From Ustilaginoidea virens (Eukaryota; Ascomycota; Sordariomycetes; Hypocreales; Clavicipitaceae), in assembly GCF_000687475.1 (NCBI RefSeq), contig NC_057316.1, positions 1,860,001 through 1,924,000 of the forward strand: a stretch of DNA of 64,000 bases, read 5' to 3'. The notes below the pieces were generated by a model, which saw nothing but the letters and a program-made list of their open reading frames with translations, was not told the origin of the DNA and ran no database searches. This document shows positions 1 to 11,257 of the stretch, in pieces. Position 1 is the first letter of the stretch; every line of letters starts with the position of its first letter. A program made the position numbers and the translations under genes.

Positions 1-1389
1 TTGAAGCCCCGGCAAAGCAACCAAAGAGGAACTATTATAGCCTGCTCCGGCATATACACGCTCACAGTGCTGCAAACCCAAGCTACAAAGACAACAGTCG
101 AGTCCAGCAAGCTCTTATGGAAACCATATGCGCCATCTTCTCTGACATGGCAGATTTTATCTCGAGTCGAATCATGATTTGGGGATTTTGCTGCGGCAGA
201 TGATGTCCTCGAGCTTTCTGAGAATCGCAAACACCGTTTTTCCTTCCCTGTCAACGGTCACAACAAGCTGTGGGATTATGAAAATCCTACCGAAAGATTT
301 GCAGCCACCGTATTTCTGTCTGGAGTAACCCTTGCTAACTCTTACCATGCTGATGATTAGTATAATGTAGTCGCATTAGTTCAACTCGGGAATAATTTCT
401 CTAATTTAAGACTTGCATACGTTTACATGCAAACTACGGAGTACAAACTACGAGAGACCCACTTAGAGCCGTCACATCTCACGACTGGTGCTCGCTTATC
501 TTCACTACATACCTGTTTGTAACACAAATGTCGATCCCGACTTCCTATTGACTGATTATTTTGCTCTTCCAGCACATGAAGACACGATGAGTCCAAACGA
601 GTCGAAACGACACTGCGATATCTGACTAGATCACGACAAAGACGTGGCGGGCGGCATTCGGTGTATCATCCAATGATATCGCACAAAATGGGGTATGTAA
701 GCGGGGAGCGCGGAATAGTCCGTTTTTTTTCTTGGTACATAAGAAATTGGCGAATAGTGCCACTATATAAAATGCTCAATACTACATAATGCCTATATCA
801 AATAATAAACGATCCCAGGGCCCAACAAAGGGAATTAATTGTTAAGGACCGACGCATAAATAACGACAGGATAGTGCTTGAGATTGTCGCGTCGAGATAA
901 GGCATGTGCTTAAAAAAAAGACAAATAAGACATGCGCATGTAAGCAACATCATACAGATGATGGCGACGCGGAGGACGGTGTCGCACCACGTGACCACGG
1001 TATATATAGATTACACTAGCCCACCTCGTAGCTTACAGTCATCCTTCGTCCCACAAGGTCCGAGCAGGAGCGGGGTCGGCTATCATCCCGCCAGCGCCAC
1101 ATGCAAGCCTTCTGCGCCACACTCCACGCTCTCGACCTCCCCGTGCGACCTCAGCCTGATCAGGCTTCGTCTCCCGAACTCTAGTACACGATAGCTGGTT
1201 GCCCCGTCGCACTTCCCAGTACTCTCCGCATTTACTAAGCTGGCAGCCGGTAGCAGGTAGCCGGTAGCCAGCTCCAATACAAAATAGACGACCGAGCTGC
1301 TGTGCTCGCCTTGCCGGCTTGGCTGCCGCGGTCGACATCGACAGAGAACTGTTCCTTTTGTATCTTTCTACCCACCTTGATGCGAGACC
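1..1389. other. gene-free upstream segment
   Basis: I see no coding region here. The first 900 bases are noticeably richer in A+T than most of the window and hold only short random ORFs, which would fit decayed repeat DNA, although no terminal repeat or transposase reading frame is visible. The last 400 bases form the promoter and leader of the HET-NACHT-WD40 gene that starts at 1390. Confidence 0.5.
988..1010 (+). promoter_or_regulatory. E-box plus TATA-like element ahead of the HET gene
   Basis: CACGTG lies at 988-993 and TATATATAGA at 1001-1010, about 380 bases before the HET gene ATG. This is the only clear TATA-like stretch in that promoter. The role is inferred from position only. Confidence 0.35.
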
Positions 1390-4300
1390 ATGCGCCTTTT
1401 ACAGTGCAGAAGTACCGGCGGAGACCCTCTTTTGAAGTCTTTCTCGGACGACAAGGCGATTCCTCCCTATGCAATCCTCTCGCATACATGGGGAGCGGAC
1501 GGCGACGAGGTCACATTCAATGACCTAAGAAGTGGTGCCGCCGCCCATAAGCCTGGGCATGAAAAGATTCGGTTCTGCGATGCGCAGGCTAGGAAGCATG
1601 GCTTAGAGTACTTCTGGATCGACAGTTGTTGTATCAACAAGGAAGACGACATGGAGCTGTCCAAGGCCATTAACTCCATGTTTCGCTGGTACCGAAATGC
1701 CGATCGATGCTACGTCTACTTGTCAGATGTCTCGACAGCCAAGCCGCAAGTGAACGGCGATGCCTGCGAGTGGAAATCTGCTTTCCGGAAAAGCCGATGG
1801 TTCAAACGGGGCTGGACACTTCAGGAGCTCCTTGCCCCTCGTAAGGTCGACTTCTTTTCCCGGCAATGCGAATTCCTCGGCGATTCACTTCTGTTAAGGA
1901 AGCTTATACACGAGATAACCAATATCCCAGAGGCTGCGCTTCAAGGACAGTTTCTCTCGCAATTTTCCTTCAAGGAGCGCTGGTCATGGATCGAACGTCG
2001 CAAAACGAAGCTTGAAGAAGATCAAGTGTACTCAGTGCTGGGTATTTTTGGTGTCGATATGCCTACCCTCTACGGCGAAGGGAAAAGTAGAGCATATAGC
2101 CGACTCGAAGACGAGATTGAGAAGCTGGAGAAATGTACACGTGACTTGCACGTCACCTATCCACGGCGTGATAAAACGCGTATTGAGGAGACAAAGGGCG
2201 GGCTCGTGGAGGAGTCGTACCGCTGGATCTTGGAAAACCCGGACTTCCTCCATTGGCGTGACGACTCGCAAAGCCGAATTCTGTGGATCAAAGGTGATCC
2301 TGGCAAAGGCAAGACTATGCTGCTCTGCGGCATTATCGACGAAATGCAGAATTCGAAGGACAAGTCAAGTCTTCTGTGCTACTTCTTCTGCCAGGCTACG
2401 GATTCACGCATTAGAAGCGCTGTGGCTGTGTTGCGAGGGTTGTTGTTCATGCTCATTCAGCAGCAACCTTTGCTCGCCTCGCACGTTCGCAAGAGGTACA
2501 ACAACGTAGGAAAGTCCCTGTTCGAGGACGCAAATGCTTGGGTGGCCTTGACAGAGATGTTTACGGACGTGCTGCAGGACCCGAGCCTAAACACCACATA
2601 CCTGATCGTCGACGCGCTAGACGAATGCGTCACTGATTTGCCAAAACTGCTCAACTTTGTAGCAGAGCAGTCATCTGTAACGTCTCGCGTCAAGTGGCTT
2701 TTCTCGAGCCGCAACCGTCCGGAAATCGAAGAAGAGCCAGAAAGGGCAGACCACAAAGCTAGGCTGAGCCTAGAGCTGAATGCAGAATCTGTGTCAGCAG
2801 CTGTGTTAAGCTGAAGGTGTCTCGGCTTGCGCAGCGAAAGGGGTACAGTGAGGAGACTAAGATCGCTGTACTCGACTACCTGCAGTTAAATGCGAAGGAC
2901 ACCTTCCTCTGGGTTGCGCTAGTGTGTCAAAGCCTCGAAGCGATATCGAGATGGTACGTAGAAACCTGTCTTACCATGTTTCCGCCTGGACTGGATTCTT
3001 TGTACAAGCGAATGATGGAGCAGATTAGCCAGTCAGTCTACGCTAAACTCTGCAAGCAAGTACTAGCTTCCATCACTCTCGTATACCGACCAATCACACT
3101 GGAGGAGCTATTGGTCCTTTTCGAACCGCCAAAAGGCATGGCTGCCAATCCAGAGTCAATGCGAGAGGTCGTTGGTCATTGTGGCTCATTCCTGGTCCTG
3201 CGAGAAGAGACTGTCTACTTCGTGCATCAGTCAGCTAAAGACTTTCTGCTCGAAAAGAATATGGTTAAAGAAGAGTTTCCCTTGAATGAGGATGCTGTTC
3301 ACTCTACTATATTCACCAGGTCTCTCGATATCCTGTCCAGGACATTGCAGCGAGATATGTACAATCTGAAGGATTTAGGTCATCCTATCGAGGAGGCCAA
3401 ACCGCCAGAGCCTGATCCATTAGGAGCGTCACGCTACTCATGTGTTTATTGGGTCGATCATCTCTGCGCCTCGGTCCACCAAACTTCAACGATGCCCATA
3501 GTTGGTCTTGAGAACGGAGGCCGTCTCGATAAGTTCTTGCGCAACAAGTATCTCTACTGGCTAGAGGCTCTCAGTTTGTGCAATAATGTGCCAAAAGGCA
3601 TTGTTTCGATGGCAAAATTATGCTTCCTTATCCAGGTATGCAGACACTATAACACCCAAGTATATGTTTACGGGCTAACACGTATTAGGAGAGAGGGGTT
3701 TCTCATCTCACTGAGCTTGCCCGCGACGCGCATCGGTTTATCATGTACTCCAAAGGAGCGATTGAATCCCATCCTCTTCAAGCGTATGCATCTGCGCTTT
3801 TATTCAGCCCGACAGGAAGCGTGATCAGAAGATTGTTTGAGCGCGAGGAGCCAAGGGGGATCACTCTCAAGCCAAAAATGAGCGACGGCTGGAGTCCGTG
3901 CCTGCTGACGCTTGAGGGGCATAGGTTTAGGGTCGCCGCGGTAGCCTTCTCAAGCGATTCGACGCGGCTGGCATCAGCGTCGGATGACGACACTATCAAG
4001 ATCTGGGATGCGCATAGTGGTAATTGCCTACAGACGCTTACAGGCCATAAAGACAGTGTTCACGCAGTAGCCTTCTCAGGCGATTCGACGTGGCTGGCAT
4101 CAGCGTTGGAAGACGAAACTGTCAAGATCTGGGATACGCGCCGTTGGAATTGCGTGCAAACGCTTGAAGGCTATAACGGCAGTATTGACTCAGTAGCCTT
4201 CTCATGCGATTCAGTCCAGCTAGCATCGGTGTCGTGGGAAAATATTATTAAAATCTGGGATACGAGCAACTGGACATGCTTAAAGACGCTTCCGCACCAT

Positions 4301-5728
4301 AGTAAACCCGGTTTTCCACTGGCCTTTTCAGGCGACTTCACGCGATTAGCATCTGTGTCGGATGAATTTACTTTAAAGGTCTGGGATACACATAGTTGGA
4401 CGTGCCTGCAAACGTTTGAGGGCCGCAGTGACTCGGTGTCAATAGTGTTTTCGCCCAACTCGACTCAGATAGTGTCAGCGTCGGACGATGGCATTATCAA
4501 GATCTGGGATGTGCGCGACGGCACGTGCCTTCAGACGCTTACGGCTCATATTGACCGTGTCTACGCGATGGCTTTCTCGAACGACTCAATCTGGTTGGCA
4601 TCAGCGTCACGAGACACTACTATCAAGATCTGGAATGTACGCAGCGGAGCATGCTTGCAAACGCTTAATGGCCATAGCGGAGTTGTTACATCAGTTTCTT
4701 TCTCTCAAAACTCAGCCCAGCTAGCGTCAGCATCTATCGATGGTACTGTTAAGATCTGGGATGTAAGCAGCAACGTGGACTTAAAGTCGCTCGAGGGCCA
4801 CTGCCTCGCGGTCGAATCAGTGGCCTTCACGCACAACTCAACCTGGCTAGCGTCAGCATCAGAAGATCGCACTATTAAGATCTGGGAAACGAGTAACGGG
4901 AAATGCCTGAAGACGCTCGAGGGCCATTACCGCTTTGTCAAATTGGTGATCTTCTCGCATAACTCGGCACAATTAGCGTCCATGGGATCGTCCAGCAGTA
5001 AAATCTGGGACACAGGTAGCGGAGCGTGCCTGCACACGCTTAATCATGGCCCTGTTGCCTATGTAATAGCCTTCTCGCACGACTCCACCCGGCTGGCTAC
5101 CGTGACTGACTCCACTGTTCAGATCTGGGATACGCGTAACGGCGAGCTCCTGCGCGCGTTTAGTGACTACAGTGACGGCATTTTCAAATCAGTAGCCTTC
5201 TCGCACGACTCCGCCCGGCTGGCTACCGGGTGTGGGGTCGGCGTTGCCGGTATCTCCACTGTTACGATCTGGGATGCGCGTAACGGCGAGTGCCTGCACA
5301 GGCTTGACCAAGACGGCAACGTCAACTCAGTAGCCTTCTCGCGCGACTCGGCCAAGTTGGCGTCGGCAGGCAGTACAGTAAAGATCTGGGACGCAGATAG
5401 CGGTGTGTGTCTGGAGACACTCACCGTCAACAGCTATCTCAGAGTAATGTCTTTCGATTCCTCGGGAGACCGCCTCAATACAACTCTTGGTGTTATTTCT
5501 CTTTGCCAAAGCGAAGCTTCAGGCGAAACAGATGTTGTGCGACCAAAGCCGACCCAATTTGCAGGCATAGGAATAAGCACCGAGGACATGTGGATCACGT
5601 ACAATGGGAGCAAGCTCCTCTGGATTCCACCAGAGTATCGTAGTAAATGCTTTGATATATGCGAAAACAACCTCGGGATAGGTGTTAGGTCTGGTAAAGT
5701 TTGGATTTGTACGGTCGATCGCGATTGA
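1390..5728 (+). CDS. HET-NACHT-WD40 NOD-like receptor (HET-E/HET-D type), one frame break
   Basis: STAND-type protein of the family behind heterokaryon incompatibility in fungi. Domains in order: HET (residues about 1-200, with GWTLQELLAP at 141-150), NACHT (Walker A GDPGKGKT at 302-309, Walker B LIVDALDEC at 405-413), a helical linker, then about 12 WD40 repeats from about 3900 to 5500 plus one decayed copy. Start ATG 1390 gives the usual HET beginning MRLL. An intron at 3636-3688 (GTATGC..CTAAC..TAG, 53 nt) is phase 0 and joins frame 3 cleanly to frame 2. Frame 1 ends in TGA at 2812-2814, while the conserved linker resumes in frame 3 (KVSRLAQRKGYS), so a small indel lies at about 2800-2812. 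A GT..AG span of 32 nt (2803-2834) would also restore frame, but it is shorter than any other intron here and would remove conserved residues. If the break is real the protein lacks its WD40 sensor and the locus is a pseudogene; otherwise about 1,425 residues. Confidence 0.92.
3636..3688 (+). other. intron of the HET-NACHT-WD40 gene
   Basis: GTATGC donor, GCTAACAC branch region and TAG acceptor. Removing these 53 bases links two family-typical stretches, ending in CFLIQ and beginning with ERGVSHLTELARDAHRF, without changing phase. Confidence 0.85.
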
Positions 5729-6533
5729 ATGTATCATGGAAAATTGTGTAGGTAAAACGTGTTTAAGACTGTGAATGCTTTTACTCTAAGCCCTTCCCTC
5801 TACTAATTAAATAACTATGTATAAGCATCGGAATAGGGGGTCAAGCAGGGGAAATTGCTATTGCTGAGGGCTATGTTCATAGGCTCTGGCTGATGCACTG
5901 TGTGAGCAGCCTTTGTGGCCTTTGTCGTGCGCTGTTAGAGTGGCCGAGCTGTTTGCTAGCCGGCCCTATGAGTCATGTAGCAGTCTCACATATTACGCAC
6001 AGCGCCTGATATATAGATAGTCATTTCTGCCCTCTTCTAGATAGCTAGCTATAATCATCTCATCTTCCTTTTGTAGCATCATTGTGCTGCGGAGCTCAGT
6101 GGGGCGTACTCTTCAATTAAGGGTGGGGTTGGGGAAAGGGGTTGGGGAAAGGGGGGCTTAGAGATTTTCTGATTTTCCGATCTTTGCAATGTGTTCACCT
6201 TTTGCTCTACTTATCTCACGTACGATCGTAGTTCGGTTCGGCAGCTGATAGGTGGCCATACTCATGTTCGACATGTGTTGTACTGGAATTCTCCTGGCCC
6301 GTGTCCGCGTCAAGGCACAAGGAAACTCCTATTATAGTCTGAGCCGCCTTTATGAAGCGAACTTCTGCCAGATGGCAATATAAGTAATGGTCTAGGACTC
6401 TAGAGTGTCAAACTCCACCTGAAGTCTGGACAGATCAGCTACGCTCTGCTTGCTTGTTCCGTTCGCCAATCTACCTTGACCTGGCAAATCGGAAACACCA
6501 GCATGTCTGAATTCGACGACGCGAGATGCGGGA
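5729..6533. other. intergenic, no gene seen
   Basis: This is the 3' flank of the HET gene. It has a short G-rich direct repeat (GGGGTTGGGGAAA, twice near 6123-6150) and no ORF with protein-like composition. Confidence 0.5.
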
Positions 6534-6860
6534 TTGGAGAAGCTGATTGCACCGGATTCTGCCGCCTTAGTTGTCAGGGCGCTGGACGCTCGCGGAACAC
6601 AGGTCTGGATGCTCTCGGGCGACAACGCCACCACGGCCAAAGCCGTAGCCCGGCTGGTCGGCATCAGAGAGAGAGCAGGGTGCTTGCAGAAGTCCTGCCG
6701 TCGGAAAAGGCCAGCAAGGTCGGATACCTGCAGGCGACGCTGGACCCCCAAACCCACGGCTCCGTGAGCAGACATCGCGGCCCGCGCGGGAGGCGCCGCG
6801 CAGTAGTGGCTATGGTCGGCGACGGCATCAACGACTCGCCGGCCTCGCTTGGTATCAATC
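6534..6860 (+). pseudogene. fragment of a copper-transporting P1B-type ATPase
   Basis: Only the cytoplasmic P/N-domain region of a CCC2/CopA-like pump is present. Frame 3 carries VWMLSGDNATTAKAVARLVG, the conserved GDN-TTA segment after the phosphorylation site. The homology then moves to frame 2 with VLAEVLPSEKASKVGYLQ and the hinge signature MVGDGINDSPA, after which it stops abruptly in unrelated sequence. The DKTG phosphorylation loop, CPC motif, metal-binding domains and membrane segments are all absent upstream. A shift near 6665 and both missing ends show a dead, truncated copy. It sits alone in gene-poor DNA, so it is probably a relic of a duplication or rearrangement rather than the end of a local gene. 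Confidence 0.82.
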
Positions 6861-8841
6861 ATGACATATAAAGCGACGCTTAGTCGGATACCTGAGCTTG
6901 AAACAGCCGTCAAATCAAATTTACCCTTCTAGAAACGACCTCCTTCTCCAGCCATATATACTTCCAGCGCCAAAGCCTAAGCTCAATTCCGAAGCGGAGT
7001 CAATATGTCTAACTCCTATGCCCTAGTGTTGCACTTCGCCTTCCCGAGTGGCACAGACCTCGTCAATAATAGTAGCCGCTGTCCGGGATGCATTCTAGTC
7101 CAAGGATCCAGCGATTCTGACTGTACCTGCCGATTAGCAGCAATTTTACAATCAGCTAGTGTTCGAACGGGACAGGCCTAAGCCGAATCATGCATAAATT
7201 ACCAACTTTGGCAACAGTGCTCCCGGCTGCCCAACGATTGGATTCAGTGATTGAAAGTTGGTCTTTCTTCGAGCAATCCGTTCAGCTTCCGGACAAGACA
7301 TCTGCTGGCAGTATTGCCATGTTACACGCTACTCGCGAGGAAATGCTTTACTGAGACCGTGGCGCTTCGCAGAGTTGCTATGACGGCCCGAATGCATGTG
7401 CTATGAAGGCGTACCGCCTCATCCCTCAGAAAGTAGCCCAAAGCTTTTTTCAAGGGTAAATAGCGCTATCTAAGTCATATCACGCCAAGGCAATAGTACG
7501 AATCTTTACGCGATCGTTCGCTCAGAGAGGTATGGCGAGGAGACTGAGAATTGCTGAGCATACGAAAAACAGCGGTGCAGGTTTCGAAATACAAATGCAC
7601 GAGTATAAAATCTATCGGCCAATTCTGAAAGCATAACGGATTGGATCCAACAGGAGCAGAGAAAGAGAGCGGCAAGAGGCTTCAGTGGATTCGAGTGTAT
7701 TGAATAGTGTCTAACGAATAATGTAGTGGGAGGACTAGTAGAAGTAGCTAGCCTAGTAAAAAAGTGCCCATCTAAAGAAGGAAGAAAAGAAGAGGTAGAA
7801 GAGAGAGTGGTGGAGAGGAAATAATAAGAGAAAAGAGTAAAGGTAATAGTCAAGCTAGGGCGTTGGGAGGTGAAGCATTAGCGTAGAACCGCAAGCAAGG
7901 CCCGGCTTATCTGACTGGGTCGCATCTATTTCCTGATGCAGGCTTGCCGTGGGGATGTTTAATGGTAATGAAAATCCATTTACTAATCACTAAAATACTG
8001 ACTACTGACTTGCTCCCAACCCTGGGTTAAACCCGCTCAACACTGGGGTAAAGAGCTTGGGCCAACGCCGTGACCATGCTGTGCTGGGCATCAACTGCAA
8101 TTTGAGTGCTGGGCAAACCACCACAGTCCAACTTGGACGACGACCGTAACCAGCCCGAAGATAGGGAGCGGCATCTGGGCTCGTCTGCATCTGCAATTCT
8201 CAGCCCCTGCAACGTTTCTTGTGTCCAGGGAAAGAGAGAAGCAAAAAAAAAAAAAAAAGGGGGGGGGGGGGAAGGGGGAGAAGCGGGAGCACACGTGATG
8301 TATTGCCCGAGCCCGCCCGATACCGAATGGATGCCCTTGTCCCTGTCTCGAAGCATGGGTAATCCTGGAACTAGTCCCGAGCGGAGTTGCATCACTGCGG
8401 GAGCGGCATTGCTCTCAATCACTCGCTTTGTTGCAAGAAGCAAGTCATGCAGTGGGTCAGTAGCTGAAGTTTTCTACCCCGTCAATGGTCAAAGACCACT
8501 GTGGTTTCTAACCCATCAATGACGAATGGTGTCTCAATGGTGTCCGGTAAAGTAACGTGGTGCTGGGTGCCGATGTCGGCCCCGCCTTTGCGCAGCCAAT
8601 CACGGCCCTCAAACGCGGACGCGTGGGGCTGCTTCCCAAAACCACGGCGGTGGGACTGAGAGAGGTCGACGTGAACATTTTTCAGGGGAACTTCCAACGA
8701 TCGCTGTCCATTGCCTGTCCATTGCCTGCCTATTGCTATTGCCTGTCCCTCTCTCTTCGGCGTCGCGACAGGAGACTCCTATGCCATGAGATACTAGTCG
8801 TCTGGGACGCGCGAAACAAACATGTCTCTCGGCCTCGTCCG
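6861..8841. other. intergenic with purine-rich tract and A/G homopolymer
   Basis: No gene is visible. A purine-rich stretch runs from about 7775 to 7850, and an A run followed directly by a G run lies at about 8239-8271. The last part is the promoter and leader of the TRP-like gene; the open frame extends upstream of the chosen ATG without family similarity. Confidence 0.45.
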
Positions 8842-11257
8842 ATGATGCTTGCCCAAACTCTAGCTGTATGGCTTCTTTCCGCCCAAGCCATCTTCGCCGC
8901 CTACATTCAGATCAAGCCGTGTCCCGACGCCGACTCTCTACTGGATCATGACCTTTCAGCTAGGGCGTCGCTTGTCCCCAAGACCGACGACAACGGGAGA
9001 AGGCGCCTTGAGCTGGAGTTTGCAGGAGGATACAATGAGACTAGGTGTAGAATTGTCCAACAAATGAACGTTTCGTCATCGGTTTCCATCACCTCGCTCA
9101 GCGCAACCTCGAGCTTCCAAGGCCTCACCGAGTCCGTGCAATGCACCAAGTTCATCCGCGAGGGCAAGCCTTTCTTTTACCCTTCTCTCAAGTTCGCCTA
9201 CGACGTTCCTACTTATCCGCTCAGCACCTACTTTCTCACGGCACACCTGCGCGGCAATGGCCAGCAAATCGCCTGCTTCAACGCATATTTAACTCCAGAC
9301 TTGGGGCCAATCGCCTCGCCGATCCTTACTTGGGTTCCCGCTGCCATCCTCATGCTGATAGTTCTGTCGAGTCTCTGGTGGGAGATGTACAATCTCTCCC
9401 ATGAAGAGAACACGGGCGACGAACCCGACCAGATTGGCCCTTTGTTCCGCGAACCTGGCCGGCAGCACATCGTCCGGGTGGCCAACTGCATCTCCTACCT
9501 TCAGTTCATCTTCTTCTCCGGAGCGCTTAGCCTCAGCTTCCCCGGCTTTTTCCAACCCATTGTTAGTCGCACCAGCTGGTCTACTCTGATGCTTCGGGTG
9601 GGGGTCGTGGATAGAACCCCGTGGTACTTCGGGGTCAGTGACGGGCTGTACGCCATCAACGGCACGTTTGGCGGAACACCTGGGCTGGAACTGATGACGC
9701 AGGTCATGGGCGGGACTCTCACGCTGAATGCATGGTTCAACACCATGGCCCTGGCAGCCATGATCCTGTTCCTCATTGCAAGCATGGTGTTTCTCGGACA
9801 GAAACTGGAGTGGGCTCGCAACTTGTTCCAAGCGAGGAGGTCGCTCATTTTCCGGGATGACGTTGATCCTGGTGTCAAGGGCATGCTCTGGGCAACGCTG
9901 CGACTGTTTTGCAGCTATCTGCTTCTTCCGCTCGTGGCATGGTCAACCTATCAGCTGACCCATAGCGGGGCGGTGCCGGTATTCGTCGTCGTTGCTGCCT
10001 GCAGCGTCGTTTGCATCCTTGTTGCTCTCATCTGGTGGGCCATCTGGCAGAGCAGCCCGCGCGCCATGGGCTATTTTCTCGTCGACACTGTAAAAAGCCA
10101 CCAAAGCTTGAATCGCTTATCCAGGATCCAGGGGACTTATGCCGTCACCATCTTTGTGCTGCTGTTTGTACGAGGGGCAGTGATTGGGGGTCTGCAAAGC
10201 GCCGGCATGGTGCAGCTCCTGAGCCTCTTGGCCACCGAGGCTGTGCAGATTGCTCTCTATGCTTACTCCTATCACGAGAGCCCGTTCAAGTCATGGTCGG
10301 GCATCATGCCGGCCGTCCGGCTGGTCGTCTTGAGTCTGCAGGTGGCTTTCCTCCCGGGAGCGGCGGGATTCGTGGCCAAGAGCGTTTTGGGTTACGCGAT
10401 TTTGGTTTTCCACGCGCTTGTTCTCTTGCTTTGTTTCGTGTCTCCTGCAGTATACGACATTTATTGCCTCGTCGCCCCGAGCTCGATGAGGACTGGTCGT
10501 CATAAATGGGGTCGAGGAGACGGGCGGGCCCCAGTAAGACTCTTCTCCTCGACATGCTTTTTGTTACTGGACTTTTGTTCTTCTCCCCCCGCAAAACCCC
10601 GCCTCGCGTCCTTTCCTTCGAACTCGGGAGTGCTGACAAGACTAGGTATACAACCTGCGACAAATCATGCGTCGGCCCACCAGCTTTCGCAACTTCACCG
10701 CCCGTGGACTTGCCCCTCTGGACACAGCGTACAGCAGCCACCAGCAACAACGTGGCCAGGCCCCGGCGACGCGGGACTCGAGCTCCCTGCCGTCCCCGAC
10801 CGATGCCGAAAGGTCACCCTACTTCCGCAGCCCAAGATCCAGATCCACGGAGCTTCGAAACTGGGCCCAATCGCCTGCTTCCGCTCATCCTTCGGCTTCC
10901 ACCGAGACCCGCTCAGACGTGGGCTCGGAGCCACCCAACGCGGCAAGTCCAGACGCGGGGCCGGAACCTCCCAAGGGGGCAGGTCGGGGCGCGAGCTCGG
11001 AGCCATCCGGGCCAGCAAGCCACGAGGCGCAGGGAAGCGACCTGTCGTGCCTCCCGTTGGACCCGGACCCCAGCGTCGACTACTCGTTTCGGGAGGCGGA
11101 CCTCTACTACGTGCAGCCAAAGACCAAGATGTTTGGCGAAGACAAGACGCCGCAGGGCAATCTGGTCAAGTTGAAGCTGCAGAAACTAGGTTCTCTTCGG
11201 CGTAAGCTGGCTGCAGAGAAGGGCAGGCGATCGAGTGGCGGTGAAGAAGAGACGTAA
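8842..11257 (+). CDS. TRP/flavin-carrier-like membrane protein
   Basis: Predicted polytopic membrane protein of the fungal TRP-like family (ML-like lipid-binding domain followed by a TRP domain; relatives include yeast Flc proteins and Neurospora spray). Two exons, 8842-10533 and 10646-11257, give 767 residues; the intron (GTAAGA..CTAG, 112 nt) is phase 0. The chosen ATG starts a signal peptide (MMLAQTLAVWLLSAQAIFAA). A lumenal Cys-containing domain spans about 20-160, then about eight to nine hydrophobic segments between about 160 and 550. The tail after the intron is hydrophilic, rich in Ser, Pro and acidic residues, with a basic end, so probably cytoplasmic. Relatives act in calcium homeostasis, FAD transport or wall integrity; which applies here cannot be told. 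The upstream in-frame extension from 8557 lacks conserved features and was not used. Confidence 0.87.
10534..10645 (+). other. intron of the TRP-like gene
   Basis: GTAAGA donor, CTGAC branch site near 10632 and CTAG acceptor. Splicing joins GDGRAP to VYNLRQIMRR in phase 0. Confidence 0.8.

Noticed and set aside
2803..2834. 32-nt GT..AG interval that would restore the HET-NLR frame
   Set aside because: It is shorter than every other intron in the window (53 nt or more) and would remove conserved linker residues, so an indel is the simpler reading.
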